Both the position numbers and the translations under genes were made by a program. The notes below the pieces were generated by a model. The model was not told the origin of the DNA, did no database searches, and worked only from the letters and a program-made list of their open reading frames with translations. Below, piece after piece: positions 24,728-33,836 of a stretch of 64,000 nucleotides of DNA; within the stretch, counting starts at the first letter, position 1; the number at the start of each line of letters is the position of its first letter. The DNA comes from Mycolicibacterium peregrinum (GTDB lineage Bacteria > Actinomycetota > Actinomycetes > Mycobacteriales > Mycobacteriaceae): assembly GCF_002102345.1 (NCBI RefSeq), contig NZ_LQPP01000030.1, forward strand, positions 124,001 through 188,000. Direction: 5' to 3'.

Positions 24728-25565
24728 ACACACGCGAGGCCCAGGATTTGGCGATCCTGCCGAGCACCTTGGCCGTACCGTCCCGGCGCGTGACTCGAAT
24801 GACGATCCATCCCATCTCGATCATCTCGTCGACCCGGGCGATGTCCTTGCGAAGCGTCTCCGGATCGGTGTGATGACTGCCTTCGTATTCGAGCGCGATC
24901 TTCAATTCCGGCCAGGCGAGATCGACCTCGCCGATCACCACGCCGTACTCGTTGCAGACGGGATACTGCGTTTGGGGCCGCGGATAACCCGCGCGAATCA
25001 CCAATAGCCGCAACCAGGTTTCCTGCGGTGACTCCGACCCAGGGTCCACCAGCGCGATCGTGGCACGGGCCCGCTTGATCCCCTTGCGGCCTGAGTGGTG
25101 TTCGGCCGCCAACTCGATGTCAGCAACCTTCAGCCGGGCCGCCCTCGCCAATGCGTCGATGGCAGCGACAGCCGTGTCTTCGGGGAACTTGCAGGCCAGA
25201 TCGACCGCGGTGCGGGCAGGTGCGGTGAGCCGGATATCGCCGATCGAACAGATCTCGTCGTCCTCGATCGCGTCTGCCCAGGTGACGATCCCCCGAGCCG
25301 GCCGCCGATTGTTGGTGTCGATGACGTAGGCAGGCAGGCTCGGGTCGATCCACCGCGCCCCGTGAAAGGCCGATGCGGAGAACCCGGCCAGGACTCCGTG
25401 TCCCCGCGACCGCAACCAGGCCGCCTTGGCCCGCAGTAGCGCGGTCGGCCTGGCGTCCCTGGCGACATAGATGTCGCGATGGATGGCTCTGAATCGGGTT
25501 CGCAGTTCATGCCGCGTCAGTGCTCCCGAAGCCAGCGCTTGGCTTCCGACGAATGGATCCCCCAT
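24726..25565 (-). CDS. AbiEi-like winged-helix plus DUF559 endonuclease-fold protein
   Basis: 279 residues. The N-terminal part (about 1-90; LASGALTRHELRTRFRAIHRDIYVA) resembles the AbiEi antitoxin winged helix. The C-terminal DUF559/Vsr-like fold contains GEVDLAWPELKIALEYEG, an E-D-x(n)-E/K arrangement of the PD-(D/E)XK type. Many such genes occur in mycobacteria; their role is unknown. There is no AbiEii partner next to it, although an AbiEii/MNT-like gene lies at 3367-3915, too far to be an operon mate. Confidence 0.72.
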   Translation of the reverse strand: MGDPFVGSQALASGALTRHELRTRFRAIHRDIYVARDARPTALLRAKAAWLRSRGHGVLAGFSASAFHGARWIDPSLPAYVIDTNNRRPARGIVTWADAIEDDEICSIGDIRLTAPARTAVDLACKFPEDTAVAAIDALARAARLKVADIELAAEHHSGRKGIKRARATIALVDPGSESPQETWLRLLVIRAGYPRPQTQYPVCNEYGVVIGEVDLAWPELKIALEYEGSHHTDPETLRKDIARVDEMIEMGWIVIRVTRRDGTAKVLGRIAKSWASRV

Positions 25566-25650
25566 GGGCGGAGTCTGCCGAGCCCTACCGACAGCGCCTA
25601 CCGCACACCAGTCCGCGGACCGCTCGTCGACATTCGCTCCAAAATATATC

Positions 25651-25667
25651 TATGTGCTATGCACATA
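25651..25667. promoter_or_regulatory. Palindrome at the MarR gene start (likely operator)
   Basis: TATGTGC-TAT-GCACATA: perfect 7-bp arms. It contains the ATG at 25652 and follows an AT-rich stretch (AAAATATATC) that could be a -10 element. Confidence 0.55.
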
Positions 25668-26128
25668 TAGTGCCTCGCTACAACCAACTCGATGAGCTTC
25701 TGGTGCGCATCCACATCGTCCGGCAGCGCCCCGGTTGGCGGCGCCGGCTGATCGACGCGTCGGGCAGCGTCCCGTCCCTGTCGACGCTGCGGGTGCTCCG
25801 TGCCGTCGAGCAGCGGGAAAAGGCCGGGCACAGCGCCTCGGTCGGCGAGGTCGCCGAGTACATGGCCGTCGAGCACTCCACCGCCAGCCGCACCGTCGCC
25901 AATGTGGTCGCCGCGGGCCTGCTCACCAAAACCCACGACGCCGAAGATCAGCGCAGGTGCGTCCTCACCCTCACCGAAGAAGGCCGCAACGCCCTGGCCG
26001 ACGTCACCGAACGGCGCCGGGAGATGGTCGCCGAGACCGTGGCCGAATGGTCCGAGTCCGACGTCGACAAACTCGTCGACCTGTTGGAGCAGCTGGTCAC
26101 CGATTTCGAGCGGGGAGTGAGCTCGTGA
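25652..26128 (+). CDS. MarR-family transcriptional regulator
   Basis: 158 residues from the ATG at 25652; a GTG at 25670 is in frame and lies just past the palindrome. The MarR winged helix is seen in SVGEVAEYMAVEHSTASRTVANVVAAGLL and the wing in DAEDQRRCVLTLTEEG. The stop TGA overlaps the GTG start of the MFS transporter, so it probably regulates its own operon and the exporter. If the ATG is used the message is probably leaderless, since an upstream promoter would sit inside the palindrome region. Confidence 0.88.
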   Translation: MCYAHIVPRYNQLDELLVRIHIVRQRPGWRRRLIDASGSVPSLSTLRVLRAVEQREKAGHSASVGEVAEYMAVEHSTASRTVANVVAAGLLTKTHDAEDQRRCVLTLTEEGRNALADVTERRREMVAETVAEWSESDVDKLVDLLEQLVTDFERGVSS

Positions 26129-27375
26129 CAGCCCAGACCACTGCCCGCCCGCAGCCGCGCGGCGCCCTGCGGCTGATATTCGACCCGGTTTTCGGTGCCC
26201 TGTTCTGGGGCAAGATGTTCTCGGTCGTCGCGGTGTGGACGCACGGCATCGTCGCGGCCATCGTGATCTTCGACGCCACCGGCTCGGCGGTGATGGTGGG
26301 CATGGTCGGCGTCGCACAGTTCCTGCCTCAGCTCATCTTGAGCCCGACCAGCGGCAAGTGGGCCGACATCGGCGACCCGGCCCGTCAAATCCTGTGGGGC
26401 CGGGTGTTGTGCATCATCGGCTCGGGCTCGACCGCGCTCTGGCTGGCGCTCGACCCCGATCTGCAAGGCACCGCCGCGGCCATACCGGTGCTCGTCGGCT
26501 CCACCATGGTGGGCTTCGGCTTCGTGATCGGCGGCCCGGCCATGCAGTCGGTGGTGCCGAGCCTGATCCGCGACGGCGAACTCGCGACGGCCATGGCGCT
26601 CAACAGCATTCCGATGACCATCGGCCGAATCCTGGGCCCGGCCATCGGCGCCTTCCTTGCCGCGCGACTCGGTGCGGCGCCCGGCTTCGCGATCAGCGCG
26701 GGCCTGCACCTGGTGTTCGCGATCTTCCTGCTGCTGGTCACCTTCCCGGCCCGGCCCGAACGCAGCCCGCATGGCGACTATCGGGTGCGGGCGGCACTGG
26801 CGTACGTGTGGCGGGACCGCCCACTGCTGCTGGCACTGCTGGCCGTGGCAACGGTCGGGTTCGCCTCGGATCCGTCGATCACGCTCACCCCGTCGATGGC
26901 CGAGGACCTCGGCGGTGGCGCCCACCTGGTGGGTGCGCTCTCGGCGGCGTTCGGCGTCGGCGCGGCGCTCGGCATGGTGGTGCTGGCCTCAATGCGGGGA
27001 CGGCTGGCGGCCGCCCGGGTTTCGGCGATCGGGCTGTGGCTGCTGGTGGCCGGCTGCGGGCTGCTCGCCGCGGGTACGGTCACCGCCGTGGCACTGGCCG
27101 GTTTCGCGGTCGCCGGGCTGGGCTTCGGCTGGGCGATGACAGGCTTGAGCACCGTCGTGCAGGAGCGGGCCCCCGAGGAACTGCGGGGTCGCATCATGGC
27201 GCTGTGGCTGGTCGGCTTCCTCGGGTCGCGCCCGTTCGCGGCGGCGTTGTTGGGTGGTGCGGCCGACGTGTTCAACGTGCGGGTGGCATTCGTCATCGCG
27301 GGTGCCATCACACTGGTCGTCGCGCTCGCGGCTCGACCCGCCGCGCTGTCGGCACCAAACGCGGCAACACTCTGA
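26125..27375 (+). CDS. Major facilitator superfamily transporter (likely drug exporter)
   Basis: 416 residues, about 12 hydrophobic helices, from a GTG that overlaps the MarR stop and follows GGGGAG at 7 bases. The loop between helices 2 and 3 carries an MFS motif A-like stretch (LSPTSGKWADIGDPARQILW). The family includes multidrug effluxers such as Rv-type MFS proteins of the MefA/EntS class. Pairing with a MarR regulator points to export of a toxic small molecule; the substrate is unknown. Confidence 0.85.
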   Translation: MTAQTTARPQPRGALRLIFDPVFGALFWGKMFSVVAVWTHGIVAAIVIFDATGSAVMVGMVGVAQFLPQLILSPTSGKWADIGDPARQILWGRVLCIIGSGSTALWLALDPDLQGTAAAIPVLVGSTMVGFGFVIGGPAMQSVVPSLIRDGELATAMALNSIPMTIGRILGPAIGAFLAARLGAAPGFAISAGLHLVFAIFLLLVTFPARPERSPHGDYRVRAALAYVWRDRPLLLALLAVATVGFASDPSITLTPSMAEDLGGGAHLVGALSAAFGVGAALGMVVLASMRGRLAAARVSAIGLWLLVAGCGLLAAGTVTAVALAGFAVAGLGFGWAMTGLSTVVQERAPEELRGRIMALWLVGFLGSRPFAAALLGGAADVFNVRVAFVIAGAITLVVALAARPAALSAPNAATL

Positions 27376-27399
27376 CCGGGTCTCCTATCGTGTCTTTCG

Positions 27400-30300
27400 A
27401 TGGGACTGCACCTGCACCGGGCCGAGCGCACCGATCTGCTCGCCGACGGGCTGGCAGATCTGCTGTCGCATCCCCCGACTGACCCCTTCGCCCAGGAAAT
27501 GGTGCTGGTCCCGGCGAAGGGCGTGGAACGCTGGCTGAGTCAGCGGCTGTCGAACCGGCTGGGGATCTGCGCGGCGGTCGAGTTCCGCAACCCGCGTTCG
27601 CTGATCGCCGAGCTGACGGGAACGACCGAGGACGATCCATGGTCGGCCGACGCGATGACCTGGCCGCTGCTGGCCGTCATCGACGACAATCTTGATCAAC
27701 CGTGGTGTGAGCCGGTGGCCACGCACTTGGGTCACTTCGAGACCGGCGACGAGTACGAGCTGCGTCAGGGCCGGCGCTATGCGGTGGCCCGGCGGTTGGC
27801 CGGGCTGTTCGCCTCGTATGCGCGGCAGCGCCCGCAACTGCTGGTCGATTGGGCGGAGCTGCCCGACGACCTGTCCTGGCAGGCCCCGCTGTGGCACGCG
27901 CTCACCGAGCGCATCGATGCCGAGCCTCCGCATATCCGGCACGCGAAAACTCTTGCCCGGCTTATCGATTCGCCCAGTGACCTACCCGAGCGCCTGTCGT
28001 TGTTCGGGCACACCCGGTTGCCGGTGACCGAGATCGAGTTGCTCACCGCGCTGGCCACCCATCACGATCTGCACCTGTGGCTGCCGCATCCCAGCGACGA
28101 CCTGTGGCAGTCGCTGACCGCGCACACGGGCCCGCTCCCCCGCCGCGAGGACACCAGCCACCGCGATGTGGGCCACCCGCTGCTCGCCACCCTCGGCCGT
28201 GACCTGCGGGAACTGCAGCGTGGGCTGCCGATCCCGGACACCGACGAATATCTCAGCGGCACAGGTCATCCCGATACCGTGTTGGGCTGGCTGCAGTCAG
28301 ATATCGCGGCCAACGCTGCCCGGCCGGCCGGGCGGGTGCCGCGGCCCGAGGACCGCTCGATTCAGGTGCACAGCTGTCACGGCCCGGCCCGGCAGATCGA
28401 GGTGCTGCGCGAGGTGCTGCTGGGTCTGCTCGCCGACGACCCGACGCTGGAGCCGCGCGACATCCTGGTGATGTGCCCGGACATCGAGACCTATGCACCG
28501 TTGATCACGGCCGGGTTCGGGCTTGGCGATGTGGTGCGCGGCGCGCATCCGGCGCACAAGCTGCGGGTGCGGCTGGCCGATCGTGCTCTGGTGCAGACGA
28601 ATCCGCTGTTGTCGGTGGCGGCCTCGGTGCTGACCCTGGCCGGTGGGCGGGCCACCGCGAGCGAGGTGCTGAACCTGGCCGAGTCACCGCCGGTGCGGGC
28701 CCGGTTCGGATTCACCGACGACGATCTGGAGGCCATCACCGCCTGGGTGCGTGAGGCCAACATCCGTTGGGGTTTCGATCAGGAGCACCGCAGTCCCTAC
28801 GGTGTCGAGTTCCTGCACAACACCTGGCGTTTCGGGATCGACCGGGTGCTGGCCGGGGTGGCGATGTCCGACGATTCGCACGCCTGGCTGGGCACCACGC
28901 TGCCGCTCGACGATGTCAGCAGCAACCGAGTCGAGCTGGCGGGCCGGTTCGCCGATTTTGTAGACAAACTCAGTAAAGCTGTCCGTGATCTGAGCGGGGT
29001 CCGCCCCCTCGACGAGTGGTTGTCGGCGCTGGGAACCGGGATCGAGGCGCTGGCGTACTCCGACGAGGAATGGCCCGCGGCCCAGGTGCAGCGTGAGTTC
29101 GCCGAGATCGGCGAGGCGGCAGGTGCGGGCCAGACACCGATGCGGCTCAGTGATGTTCGCGCGCTGCTGGATCGGCATCTGGCCGGGCGGCCGACGCGGG
29201 CCAACTTCCGCACCGGCACCCTGACCGTGTGCACCATGGTGCCGATGCGCTCGGTGCCGCACCGGGTGGTGTGCCTGGTCGGATTGGACGACGGGGTGTT
29301 TCCGCGGCTGGGCGCGGTCGACGGTGACGACGTGCTGGCCCGCGACCCGCGCACGGGTGAGCGCGACATCCGCTCGGAGGACCGTCAGCTACTGCTCGAC
29401 GCTATCGGGGCAGCCACGCAGACGCTCGTGGTCACCTATACCGGCGCCAACGAATACTCCGGTCAGGCCCGCCCGCCCGCGGTGCCGCTGGCCGAGTTGC
29501 TCGACACGCTCAGGGTCACCGCCGAGCAGCCCGTGGATGTGGTGACCGTTCACCCGTTGCAGCCCTTCGATATTCGCAACGTGACCCCCGGCGCACTGCT
29601 GCCCGACGGGCCGTTCACCTTCGATCCCACCGCGCTCACCGCCGCGCAGGCCAGCGCGGGGCAGCGGGCCGACCGGCCGGCGTTCTTCGCCCACCCACTA
29701 CCTCCGCGTCCCGCCGAAGACGTCGCGCTGGAGGATCTCGCCGCGTTCTTCAAGGATCCGGTGAAGGGCTTCTTCCGGGCCTTGGAGTACACCCTGCCCT
29801 GGGATGTCGACGGGGTATCGGATGTGATGCCGGTGGACATCGATGCGCTGGAGGAATGGACCGTCGGCGATCGCATGCTCGGCGACATCATGGGCGGCAT
29901 GACCCCGGCCGATGCCCAGCAGGCCGAGTGGCGGCGCGGCACCCTGCCGCCCGGTCAGCTGGGCTGGCGCCGCGCGATCGCACTGCGTGATCGGTGCGCT
30001 CTGCTGGCGTCCGACGCCCTGCGGTACCGGGACGCCGACCCGCAGGCCTATGACGTCGACATCGACCTGGGCACCGGGCGTCGGATCACCGGTACGGTCG
30101 CGCCGGTGTTCGGCGAGAAGCTGGTGTCGGTGACGTACTCCAAGCTCGACGGCAAGCATCTGCTGCAGTCCTGGATTCCGTTGCTGGCGTTGGCCGCCGG
30201 GCATCCCGACCGGGACTGGTCGGCCGTATGCATCGGGCGGCCGCGGCGCGGCGACACCCCGCGCATCGAAGGGTTGGGCCGCCCGGACAATCCGGTCGAG

Positions 30301-30585
30301 CTGCTGGCCGATCTGGTCGCCATCTACGACGAAGGCCGCCGGCAGCCCTTACCCCTGCCCATCAAGACCTCCTATGCGTGGGCGGCGGCCCGCCACGCCG
30401 GTGACGACCCGGAGCGTGAGGCCGGGTTCCGCTGGCGCAGCGGCAAATTCCCCGGGGAGGACGAGGCACCCGCTCATGTGCGGGCCTGGGGCCGGAGTGC
30501 GCCGTTGAGCCGCCTGGTCGGGCTGGGTGAGTACTCCGAGCGGTTGTGGTTGCCGCTCCTGCGGGCCGAGGGGTCCACCCGGTGA
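27400..30585 (+). CDS. recC: Exodeoxyribonuclease V gamma subunit RecC
   Basis: 1061 residues. RecC is an inactivated helicase/nuclease scaffold of the RecBCD complex. Recognised by MGLHLHRAERTDLLADGLADLL, the LVPAKGVERWLSQRLS block, CHGPARQIEVLREVLLGLL, and VPMRSVPHRVVCLVGLDDGVFPR. It is 24 bp downstream of the MFS gene, and its stop overlaps recB by 4 bases. In mycobacteria RecBCD acts mainly in single-strand annealing rather than in the AdnAB-dependent recombination pathway (established for M. smegmatis). Confidence 0.95.
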   Translation: MGLHLHRAERTDLLADGLADLLSHPPTDPFAQEMVLVPAKGVERWLSQRLSNRLGICAAVEFRNPRSLIAELTGTTEDDPWSADAMTWPLLAVIDDNLDQPWCEPVATHLGHFETGDEYELRQGRRYAVARRLAGLFASYARQRPQLLVDWAELPDDLSWQAPLWHALTERIDAEPPHIRHAKTLARLIDSPSDLPERLSLFGHTRLPVTEIELLTALATHHDLHLWLPHPSDDLWQSLTAHTGPLPRREDTSHRDVGHPLLATLGRDLRELQRGLPIPDTDEYLSGTGHPDTVLGWLQSDIAANAARPAGRVPRPEDRSIQVHSCHGPARQIEVLREVLLGLLADDPTLEPRDILVMCPDIETYAPLITAGFGLGDVVRGAHPAHKLRVRLADRALVQTNPLLSVAASVLTLAGGRATASEVLNLAESPPVRARFGFTDDDLEAITAWVREANIRWGFDQEHRSPYGVEFLHNTWRFGIDRVLAGVAMSDDSHAWLGTTLPLDDVSSNRVELAGRFADFVDKLSKAVRDLSGVRPLDEWLSALGTGIEALAYSDEEWPAAQVQREFAEIGEAAGAGQTPMRLSDVRALLDRHLAGRPTRANFRTGTLTVCTMVPMRSVPHRVVCLVGLDDGVFPRLGAVDGDDVLARDPRTGERDIRSEDRQLLLDAIGAATQTLVVTYTGANEYSGQARPPAVPLAELLDTLRVTAEQPVDVVTVHPLQPFDIRNVTPGALLPDGPFTFDPTALTAAQASAGQRADRPAFFAHPLPPRPAEDVALEDLAAFFKDPVKGFFRALEYTLPWDVDGVSDVMPVDIDALEEWTVGDRMLGDIMGGMTPADAQQAEWRRGTLPPGQLGWRRAIALRDRCALLASDALRYRDADPQAYDVDIDLGTGRRITGTVAPVFGEKLVSVTYSKLDGKHLLQSWIPLLALAAGHPDRDWSAVCIGRPRRGDTPRIEGLGRPDNPVELLADLVAIYDEGRRQPLPLPIKTSYAWAAARHAGDDPEREAGFRWRSGKFPGEDEAPAHVRAWGRSAPLSRLVGLGEYSERLWLPLLRAEGSTR

Positions 30586-33500
30586 ACGTCTTCGATCTGC
30601 TCGGCCCGCTGCCGCAGACCAACAGCACCACGGTGCTGGAGGCCAGTGCGGGTACCGGAAAGACCTTCGCGCTGGCCGGTTTGGTGACCCGCCTGGTGGC
30701 CGAGGGTGCGGCGACGCTGGATCAGATGCTGCTCATCACCTTCGGTCGGGCGGCCAGCCAGGAGTTGCGGGAGCGGGTGCGGGCCCAGATCGTCGGCGCC
30801 CTGGCGGCGTTGGAGGACCCGTCACGCGCCGACAACGATCTGCTGCAGTATCTGGTCGCCGAGGACCAGCAGGCCCGTGGGCAGCGGCTGCGCGACGCGC
30901 TCGCGGGTTTCGACGCGGCCACCATCGCGACCACGCACCAGTTCTGCCAGATCGTCCTGAAATCCCTCGGCGTGGCCGGGGACAGCGATTCGGGCGTGAC
31001 GCTGGTCGAGAGTCTTGACGAGTTGGTGTGCGAGATCACCGACGATCTGTATCTCGCCCACTTCGGTGCTCAGCGGGATACTCCGGAGCTGGGGTATGCC
31101 GAGGCGCTGCGGCTGGCCCGGGTGGTGGTGGCCAATCCGGCGACCGAACTGCGCCCGCTGGATCCCGAACCGGAGTCCCCGGCGGGCGTTCGGGTGGCGT
31201 TCGCGCGGGCGGTGCTGGCGGAGTTGGAGATTCGCAAGCGCCGGCGCGGCGTGCTGGGTTACGACGATCTGCTGACCCGGTTGGCCGGGGCGCTGACCGC
31301 GGAGAACTCCGCGGCCCGGGTGCGGATGGCGCAGCGCTGGCCGATCGTGATGGTCGACGAGTTCCAGGACACCGACCCGGTGCAGTGGCAGGTGATCGAG
31401 CGGGCGTTCTCTGGCCGGTCCACCCTGATCCTGATCGGTGACCCCAAGCAGGCGATCTACGCGTTCCGCGGCGGCGACATCGACACCTATCTGCGGGCCG
31501 CGGCGACTGCGGGCGACAAGCAGACGCTGGGCACCAACTGGCGCAGCGACAGTGTGCTGGTCGACCGGTTGCAGGCAGTGCTGCGCGGGGCCGAACTCGG
31601 TGGTCCGGACATCGTGGTGCATGACGTGCAGGCACACCATCAGGGCCACCGGCTGGCCGGGGCGCCGAACAACGATCCCTTCCGGCTACGCGTGGTGACG
31701 CGGAACCGCACCGGCACCAAGGTGATTCCGATCGCCGATCTGCGCCGCCACATCGGCAGGGACCTGGCCGCCGACATCGGCACGTTGCTGAACAGCGACG
31801 CCACCTTCTGCGACAGACCGTTGCAGGCGGGTGACATCGCGGTGATCGTCGAGACCCACAAGGACGCCCGGGCCTGCCACACCGCACTGCTCGAGGCCGG
31901 TATCCCCGCGGTCTACACCGGCGATTCGGACGTGTTCAACTCCGAGGCAGCCGAGGACTGGCTGTATCTGCTGGAGGCCTTCGATCAGCCGCACCGCCCC
32001 GGTCTGGTGCGGGCCGCGGCCGCCACGATGTTCTTCGGGGAGACCGCGGAAACCCTTGCCGCGGGCGGTGATGCGTTGACCGACCGGGTCGCCGACACGC
32101 TGCGCACCTGGGCCGGTCATGCCCGCGAGCGGGGCGTCGCTGCGATCTTCGAGGCCGCGCAGCTGGCGGGCATGGGCAGGCGGGTGCTGTCCTGGCAGGG
32201 CGGGGAACGGTTGATGACCGACCTGGCCCACATGACCCAGTTGCTCGGCGACACCGCCCACCGCGAGGGCTTCGGGCTGGCCGCGCTGCGGGACTGGCTG
32301 CGCACTCAGCGCAGCGAGGGCGGCGGCGCCTCCGAGCGCAACCGCCGCCTGGACAGTGACGCGGCCGCGGTGCAGATCATGACGGTGTGGGTGAGCAAGG
32401 GGTTGCAGTTCCCGATCGTGTACCTGCCGTTCGCATTCAATCGGTATGTGCCGGAACCGGATCTGATCCTGTTCCACGACGAGGGTGTGCGCTGTCTGCA
32501 GATCGGCGGCCCTGACCCGGCGGTGACCCGCGCCGGCCGGGCCGAGGCCGCCGCCGACGACAGCCGCCTGACCTATGTGGCGATGACGCGGGCCCAGTCG
32601 CAGGTGGTGGCCTGGTGGGCACCGTCGAATGACGAGCCGAACGGCGGCCTGTCGCGGCTGCTGCGCGGGCGGGCTCCCGGCCAGGCCGCGGTGCCCGACC
32701 GGTGTGCGCCGGCCAGGGTGTCCGATGACGATGCGCTGGCCCGGCTGCGGGCTTGGGAGGCCGCGGGCGGTCCGGTGTTGGAGGAGTCGGTGATCGGCGC
32801 GGTCATGCCGGTACCGGTCCATGCGATACCAGATGATCTGGCGGCGCGGCATTTTCACCGCTCCATCGACACGGCGTGGCGGCGGACGTCGTATTCCGGA
32901 TTGCTGCGGGCGGCCGAGGATGGCGAGCACTCCGGGGTGTCCAGTGAGCCCGAGGTCGTCGAGCTCGACGACGAGTCGACCGATATCACCGTGGTGGCCC
33001 CCGCCCAGGGCGCCGACGTGCCCTCCCCCATGGCTGCACTGCCGACGGGGGCAGCGTTCGGCTCGCTCGTGCACGCGGTGCTGGAGACCGCCGACCCGCT
33101 GGCGGTGGATCTGGTGGCCGAGCTGCACGCCGAGGTGCGACGGCACGCGGCCCGCTGGCCGGTCGAGGTCGAGTCCGGCGAGCTGGCCGCCGCTCTGCTG
33201 CCGATGCATGACACCCCGCTGGGACCGTTGGCGCCGGGGGTGACGCTGCGCCAGATCGGGTTGGCGGACCGGTTGTGCGAGTTGGACTTCGAGTTCCCGA
33301 TGGCGGGTGGCGATCTGCGCGGCGGCGAGTTCGCGCGGTTGGCCGAAATCGGCGCCTTGCTCGACGAGCATCTGCCTGCCGACGATTCCCTGGCTGTCTA
33401 TGCCGAGCGGTTGTCGACCGGGCTGCTGGGCCGTCAGCCGTTGCGCGGCTACCTGTCCGGTTCGGTGGATGTGGTGCTGCGGATCGGTCAGCGTTTCGTG

Positions 33501-33836
33501 ATCGTCGACTACAAGACCAACTGGCTGGGCACCGGCGACGCGCCACTCACCGCGGCCGATTACGGGCGGGACCGGATGGTCGAGGCCATGCTGCACTCCG
33601 ACTATCCGTTGCAGGCGTTGCTGTACAGCGTTGTGCTGCACCGGTTCCTGAGCTGGCGGCTTTCCGACTATGACCCGGCCACACATCTGGGTGGGGTGCT
33701 GTATCTGTTCGTGCGCGGGATGTGCGGGGCGCAGACGCCCGTGGTCGACGGGCACCCGGCCGGAGTGTTCAGCTGGGAACCGCCCGCCGCGTTGGTCATC
33801 GCGATGTCGGAGCTACTGGACAAGGGAGCCCGGTGA
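30582..33836 (+). CDS. recB: Exodeoxyribonuclease V beta subunit RecB
   Basis: 1084 residues from the GTG at 30582, which overlaps the recC stop. An SF1A UvrD-type helicase carries Walker A EASAGTGKTFAL (about 20-31), motif II in MVDEFQDTDPVQW, and GDPKQAIYAFRGGD. The C-terminal RecB nuclease domain has SGSVDVVLRIG and FVIVDYKTNW, whose D and K are catalytic. All helicase and nuclease motifs look intact. Overlaps recD at GTGATG. Confidence 0.96.
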   Translation: MNVFDLLGPLPQTNSTTVLEASAGTGKTFALAGLVTRLVAEGAATLDQMLLITFGRAASQELRERVRAQIVGALAALEDPSRADNDLLQYLVAEDQQARGQRLRDALAGFDAATIATTHQFCQIVLKSLGVAGDSDSGVTLVESLDELVCEITDDLYLAHFGAQRDTPELGYAEALRLARVVVANPATELRPLDPEPESPAGVRVAFARAVLAELEIRKRRRGVLGYDDLLTRLAGALTAENSAARVRMAQRWPIVMVDEFQDTDPVQWQVIERAFSGRSTLILIGDPKQAIYAFRGGDIDTYLRAAATAGDKQTLGTNWRSDSVLVDRLQAVLRGAELGGPDIVVHDVQAHHQGHRLAGAPNNDPFRLRVVTRNRTGTKVIPIADLRRHIGRDLAADIGTLLNSDATFCDRPLQAGDIAVIVETHKDARACHTALLEAGIPAVYTGDSDVFNSEAAEDWLYLLEAFDQPHRPGLVRAAAATMFFGETAETLAAGGDALTDRVADTLRTWAGHARERGVAAIFEAAQLAGMGRRVLSWQGGERLMTDLAHMTQLLGDTAHREGFGLAALRDWLRTQRSEGGGASERNRRLDSDAAAVQIMTVWVSKGLQFPIVYLPFAFNRYVPEPDLILFHDEGVRCLQIGGPDPAVTRAGRAEAAADDSRLTYVAMTRAQSQVVAWWAPSNDEPNGGLSRLLRGRAPGQAAVPDRCAPARVSDDDALARLRAWEAAGGPVLEESVIGAVMPVPVHAIPDDLAARHFHRSIDTAWRRTSYSGLLRAAEDGEHSGVSSEPEVVELDDESTDITVVAPAQGADVPSPMAALPTGAAFGSLVHAVLETADPLAVDLVAELHAEVRRHAARWPVEVESGELAAALLPMHDTPLGPLAPGVTLRQIGLADRLCELDFEFPMAGGDLRGGEFARLAEIGALLDEHLPADDSLAVYAERLSTGLLGRQPLRGYLSGSVDVVLRIGQRFVIVDYKTNWLGTGDAPLTAADYGRDRMVEAMLHSDYPLQALLYSVVLHRFLSWRLSDYDPATHLGGVLYLFVRGMCGAQTPVVDGHPAGVFSWEPPAALVIAMSELLDKGAR

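Noticed and set aside
26235..27482. Plus-strand frame overlapping the MFS transporter and recC start
   Set aside because: Arg/Gly/Asp-rich frame out of phase with the transporter; shadow only.
31686..33755. Open reading frame of 689 codons on the minus strand inside recB
   Set aside because: It is the antisense shadow of recB; it is rich in His, Gln, Arg and Gly and has no domain, as expected from third-position GC bias.
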